Source: an uncultured Prevotellaceae bacterium
Lineage (GTDB): Bacteria; Bacteroidota; Bacteroidia; Bacteroidales; Bacteroidaceae
Direction: 5' to 3'
Length of the DNA: 56,055 nucleotides
NCBI GenBank assembly: GCA_900318775.1
Contig: ONLY01000015.1
Span: 1-56,055, forward strand
Within the stretch, counting starts at the first letter, position 1. Every line of letters begins with the position of its first letter. The translations under genes and the position numbers were made by a program. Of the stretch, positions 53,223-56,055 are shown piece by piece. The notes under the pieces are model-generated. The model did no database searches. It was not told the DNA's origin and saw nothing but the letters and a program-made list of their open reading frames with translations.

Positions 53223-54263
53223 TCACCCCTTTTTCAGCTCTTCGATTTCCTTTTTCAGGGCAGCCACTTCCTTCAGCAGTTCGGGAAGGGAGTTCAGCGC
53301 GGCCATGTTCTTGGCAAACTTACGGTGCTCAACGGCAGGATAGCCCATCAACGTGGCGCCACCCTTCTTGGCCAGATTGCCGCCAGCAAGACCGGCCTGA
53401 GCGCCCATTGTCGTACGGTTGCCCACTTTAAGGTGGCCTGCGATGCCCACTTGGCCTGCAAAGACGCACCACTCGCCCACTTTCGAGCTGCCGGCCACGC
53501 CCACCTGAGCTGACATGACGGTATTCTGTCCCACTTCCACATTGTGCGCAATCTGCACAAGGTTGTCGAGCTTCACGCCCTTGCGGATGATGGTGCTACC
53601 CATCGTAGAGCGGTCAATGCACGTGTTGGCGCCAATCTCCACATTGTCCTCAATCGTCACGATGCCAATCTGCGGAATCTTGTCGTAGCCGTCAGGCGTG
53701 GGAGCGAAGCCGAAGCCGTCGGCACCAATCACGCATCCTGCATGCAGGATACAGTTGCTGCCCACCTTGCAGTCGTGGTAAACCACCGCGTTGCTGTAAA
53801 TTTCCGTATTGCTGCCCACCTTGGCATTTTTGCCGATGGTAACATGAGGGTGCAGCACCACGCCGTCACCAATCTCCGCATTCTCGTCGATAGCCACAAA
53901 AGGACCGATGTAACAGTCCTTGCCAACTTTGGCCGAGGGATGGATAAATGCCAGAGAGTCTATGCCCACACGCTTCTGTTGCATGCTCTGATATAGTTGG
54001 AGCAGCTTCGCCACCGCCTCGTATGCGTTAGGCACACGAATCAAGGTAGCCTTCACTTCTTGAGACGGTTGAAAATCCTGATTCACAAGCACAATGCTTG
54101 ACTTCGTCTCATAAATATAATGTTCGTATTGGGGGTTTGCAAGGAATGAAAGCGCACCTTCTGTGCCCTCTTCAATCTTAGCGAATGTGCTGATGGAAGC
54201 GTTTGCATCACCATCGACAGTTCCGCCAGTGAAACCTGCTATTTGTTGTGCAGTAAAAACCAT
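53223..54263 (-). CDS. lpxD: UDP-3-O-(3-hydroxyacyl)glucosamine N-acyltransferase
   Basis: 346 residues. N-terminal uridine-binding domain (about 1-100; [20 protein letters not shown]), then hexapeptide-repeat beta-helix ([20 protein letters not shown]), the catalytic His in [19 protein letters not shown], and a C-terminal coiled helix ([20 protein letters not shown]). Third acyl step of lipid A synthesis. First gene of the minus-strand lpxD-lpxC/fabZ-lpxA run. Confidence 0.95.
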   Translation of the reverse strand: MVFTAQQIAGFTGGTVDGDANASISTFAKIEEGTEGALSFLANPQYEHYIYETKSSIVLVNQDFQPSQEVKATLIRVPNAYEAVAKLLQLYQSMQQKRVGIDSLAFIHPSAKVGKDCYIGPFVAIDENAEIGDGVVLHPHVTIGKNAKVGSNTEIYSNAVVYHDCKVGSNCILHAGCVIGADGFGFAPTPDGYDKIPQIGIVTIEDNVEIGANTCIDRSTMGSTIIRKGVKLDNLVQIAHNVEVGQNTVMSAQVGVAGSSKVGEWCVFAGQVGIAGHLKVGNRTTMGAQAGLAGGNLAKKGGATLMGYPAVEHRKFAKNMAALNSLPELLKEVAALKKEIEELKKG

Positions 54264-54293
54264 TTAGTTAGTTTTAATTACGTAATCTGTTTG

Positions 54294-54301
54294 CAAATTT
54301 A
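54294..54301 (-). promoter_or_regulatory. -7 box for the lipid A operon
   Basis: TAAATTTG on the minus strand fits TAnnTTTG and would start transcription about 25 nt before lpxD. No -33 TTTG at the usual spacing. Confidence 0.4.
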
Positions 54302-54344
54302 AGACATTTTCCCGACATAAAGGTAATTTCTCTCAACTTTTCAC

Positions 54345-54352
54345 TACCTTTG
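54345..54352 (+). promoter_or_regulatory. -7 box for purM
   Basis: TACCTTTG fits TAnnTTTG, with a predicted start near 54357 and a leader of about 35 nt of A-rich sequence before the ATG at 54393. Confidence 0.55.
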
Positions 54353-54392
54353 CGGCATAAAAACAACAATTAGACAAAAATAGCATACCAAA

Positions 54393-55568
54393 ATGACGAT
54401 TGACAAGAACCAGAGGTATATGATGCGCGGCGTCAGCGCCGCCAAGGAAGACGTGCACAACGCCATCAAAAACATAGACAAGGGTATCTTCCCTCAAGCC
54501 TTCTGCAAAATCATCCCCGACATCCTCGGAGGCGATCCAGAGTATTGCAACATCATGCACGCTGACGGAGCCGGCACCAAGTCCAGCTTGGCGTACATGT
54601 ACTGGAAGGAGACGGGCGACCTCTCTGTGTGGAAGGGTATCGCGCAGGACGCGCTCATCATGAACACCGACGATTTGCTCTGCGTGGGCGCCGTTGACAA
54701 CATCCTCGTTTCCAGCACCATCGGGCGAAACAAGATGCTCATTCCTGGCGAAGTCATCTCAGCCATCATCAACGGCACCGACGAGCTCCTCGCCGAGATG
54801 CGCAAGATGGGCATCGGTATCTATGCCACAGGCGGCGAGACGGCCGACGTGGGCGACCTCGTGCGCACCATCATCGTGGACAGCACCGTCACCTGTCGCA
54901 TGAAGCGCAGCGACGTCATCAACAACGCCAACATCCGTCCTGGCGACGTGATTGTGGGCTTATCATCTTGCGGCCAAGCCACCTACGAGAAGGAGTACAA
55001 CGGGGGTATGGGCAGCAACGGACTCACCTCCGCCCGCCACGACGTCTTCGCCAAGTACCTCGCCGAGAAATATCCCGAGTCCTTCGATAAAGCCGTTCCC
55101 GACGAACTCGTCTATTCGGGTTCCTACAAGCTCACCGACCCCGTGGAGGACGCACCCGTCAATGCCGGCAAACTCGTCCTCTCCCCCACTCGCACCTATG
55201 CACCCGTGGTGAAGAAACTCCTCGACGAAATGCGTCAGGACATCCACGGAATGGTACACTGCACAGGGGGGGCACAAACCAAGGTGCTGCACTTCGTGGG
55301 CGACAACTGCCGCGTCATCAAGGACAACATGTTCCCCGTTCCTCCCCTCTTCAAGGCCATCGCCAAAGAGTCAGGCACCGACTGGGCTGAGATGTACAAG
55401 GTGTTCAACATGGGCCACCGTCTCGAAGTTTATCTCTCGCCTGAAAATGCCGAGAAAGTCATCGCCATCAGCAAGTCCTTCAACATCGATGCTCAGATTG
55501 TGGGCCACATTGAGGAAGGCAAAAAATCGCTCACCATCAAGAGCGAGTTCGGCGAGTTCAATTATTGA
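54393..55568 (+). CDS. purM: Phosphoribosylformylglycinamidine cyclo-ligase (AIR synthase)
   Basis: 391 residues, a longer Bacteroidales variant of PurM. ATP-dependent closure of the imidazole ring in purine synthesis. Visible: MHADGAGTKSSLAYMYWKET (ATP/metal loop), IAQDALIMNTDDLLCVGA, GIGIYATGGETADVGDLVRT, then VIVGLSSCGQATYEKEYNGG and FNMGHRLEVYLSPE at the C-terminus. Monocistronic on the plus strand, divergent from lpxD. With purC it gives two separate purine genes in the window. Confidence 0.92.
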   Translation: MTIDKNQRYMMRGVSAAKEDVHNAIKNIDKGIFPQAFCKIIPDILGGDPEYCNIMHADGAGTKSSLAYMYWKETGDLSVWKGIAQDALIMNTDDLLCVGAVDNILVSSTIGRNKMLIPGEVISAIINGTDELLAEMRKMGIGIYATGGETADVGDLVRTIIVDSTVTCRMKRSDVINNANIRPGDVIVGLSSCGQATYEKEYNGGMGSNGLTSARHDVFAKYLAEKYPESFDKAVPDELVYSGSYKLTDPVEDAPVNAGKLVLSPTRTYAPVVKKLLDEMRQDIHGMVHCTGGAQTKVLHFVGDNCRVIKDNMFPVPPLFKAIAKESGTDWAEMYKVFNMGHRLEVYLSPENAEKVIAISKSFNIDAQIVGHIEEGKKSLTIKSEFGEFNY

Positions 55569-56055
55569 TTCTCTCCGCAAACCTGCCAAACAGACTTACC
55601 CATACGTATATATTATGCGCCCGCAGCCACGATTAGCCTTGCTCATGCATCGCATTGTGGTTACGGGCGCATTAGCGTACATCGCTGCAAGCAACGTACA
55701 CTGTGACTTAATTGTAGCACTCCCGGTGACCAATTTGCGTCGTACCTAAAAAAAATGCGACGCACCGAAAAGTGTGTGCCAGATGAAAAGTCAACGTTCC
55801 CAGTACGAAGTCCATTAATTCTGGGAAGCAGGCATCTGATTAAAGAGACAAGCCAACAAAATCAATACAATCTCCATTTCGTTCGTTTTCCGCAACGTTG
55901 GCTACGTAGAAGTTCTCTTGCACTTGGGAAATGAAAAGTAAACAAGTTTTCCTTTTTCTCCTCAAATCCGCAACCTATAGGGTTTAGTGGGATTTTGCTT
56001 GCAAAGCGACAAAATTCATTTTATTGTACATATTTCTTGCACAACAGAAATGTCG
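55569..56055. other. Hairpin-rich non-coding region to the window end
   Basis: No convincing gene. Inverted repeats: GCGCCCG (55617-55623) with CGGGCGC (55664-55670), extended by CCAC/GTGG; TGCGTCG (55736-55742) with CGACGCA (55758-55764) around an A-run; TTCCCAG (55797-55803) with CTGGGAA (55821-55827); GCCAAC (55852-55857) with GTTGGC (55897-55902). Four stems in under 300 bp suggest a structured RNA or degenerate repeats. I cannot identify it. Confidence 0.5.

Overview
The window reads as chromosomal DNA of a Bacteroidales bacterium, most likely Prevotella or a close relative. This rests on a fused LpxC/FabZ, PUR-type DUF3276 and DUF5606 proteins, DUF4922, a BACON lipoprotein, a C10 (streptopain-like) protease, AT-rich leaders without Shine-Dalgarno sequences, and repeated -7 boxes of the Bacteroidota type TAnnTTTG. 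I found no rRNA, tRNA, CRISPR array, prophage or complete insertion sequence.

Layout. 1-650: a small zinc-ribbon gene after what looks like a truncated 3' gene fragment. 651-3163 (minus): S4 RNA-binding protein, peptidyl-tRNA hydrolase, ribosomal protein L25 and a PUR-domain protein. 3424-6738 (plus): nusB-yajC-ybbR-coaE-DUF5606. 6853-12595 (minus): a tripartite RND efflux operon. 12796-16747: a 41-residue peptide gene, a ClpB that lacks its N-domain and has a long hairpin abutting its start codon, and an S41-type protein without its catalytic residues. 16849-17403 (plus): an alanine-rich lipoprotein.

17529-31524 (minus) is an AT-rich accessory block of exported proteins: LysM, TPR and zinc-knuckle proteins, lipocalin-like paralogues, beta-barrels, small lipoproteins, a C10 protease and a BACON lipoprotein. 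It carries signs of modular shuffling: a shared 5' module in three genes, a duplicated lipoprotein signal-peptide segment, a 3' relic of tatC and a 3' relic of a beta-barrel gene. 31601-32041 holds a candidate structured RNA of about 400 nt with a consensus promoter and a terminal oligo-T.

32227-38474 (minus): two AmpG-like transporters, a SpoIID/LytB protein, a DUF4922 protein and a GT2 glycosyltransferase, plausibly a cell-wall recycling group. 38653-40676 (plus): a queuosine operon (yhhQ-queC-queF) preceded by what looks like two preQ1-I riboswitch aptamers in tandem. 41219-47175 (plus): phoH, purC, menaquinone methyltransferase, a transposase-like REP-associated protein with an extra C-terminal domain, an S41 peptidase and aroE. 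47132-54263 (minus): PBP1A, miaA, a pRiA4b-like protein and lipid A genes lpxA, lpxC/fabZ and lpxD. 54393-55568 (plus): purM, followed by about 490 bp of hairpin-rich non-coding DNA to the window end.
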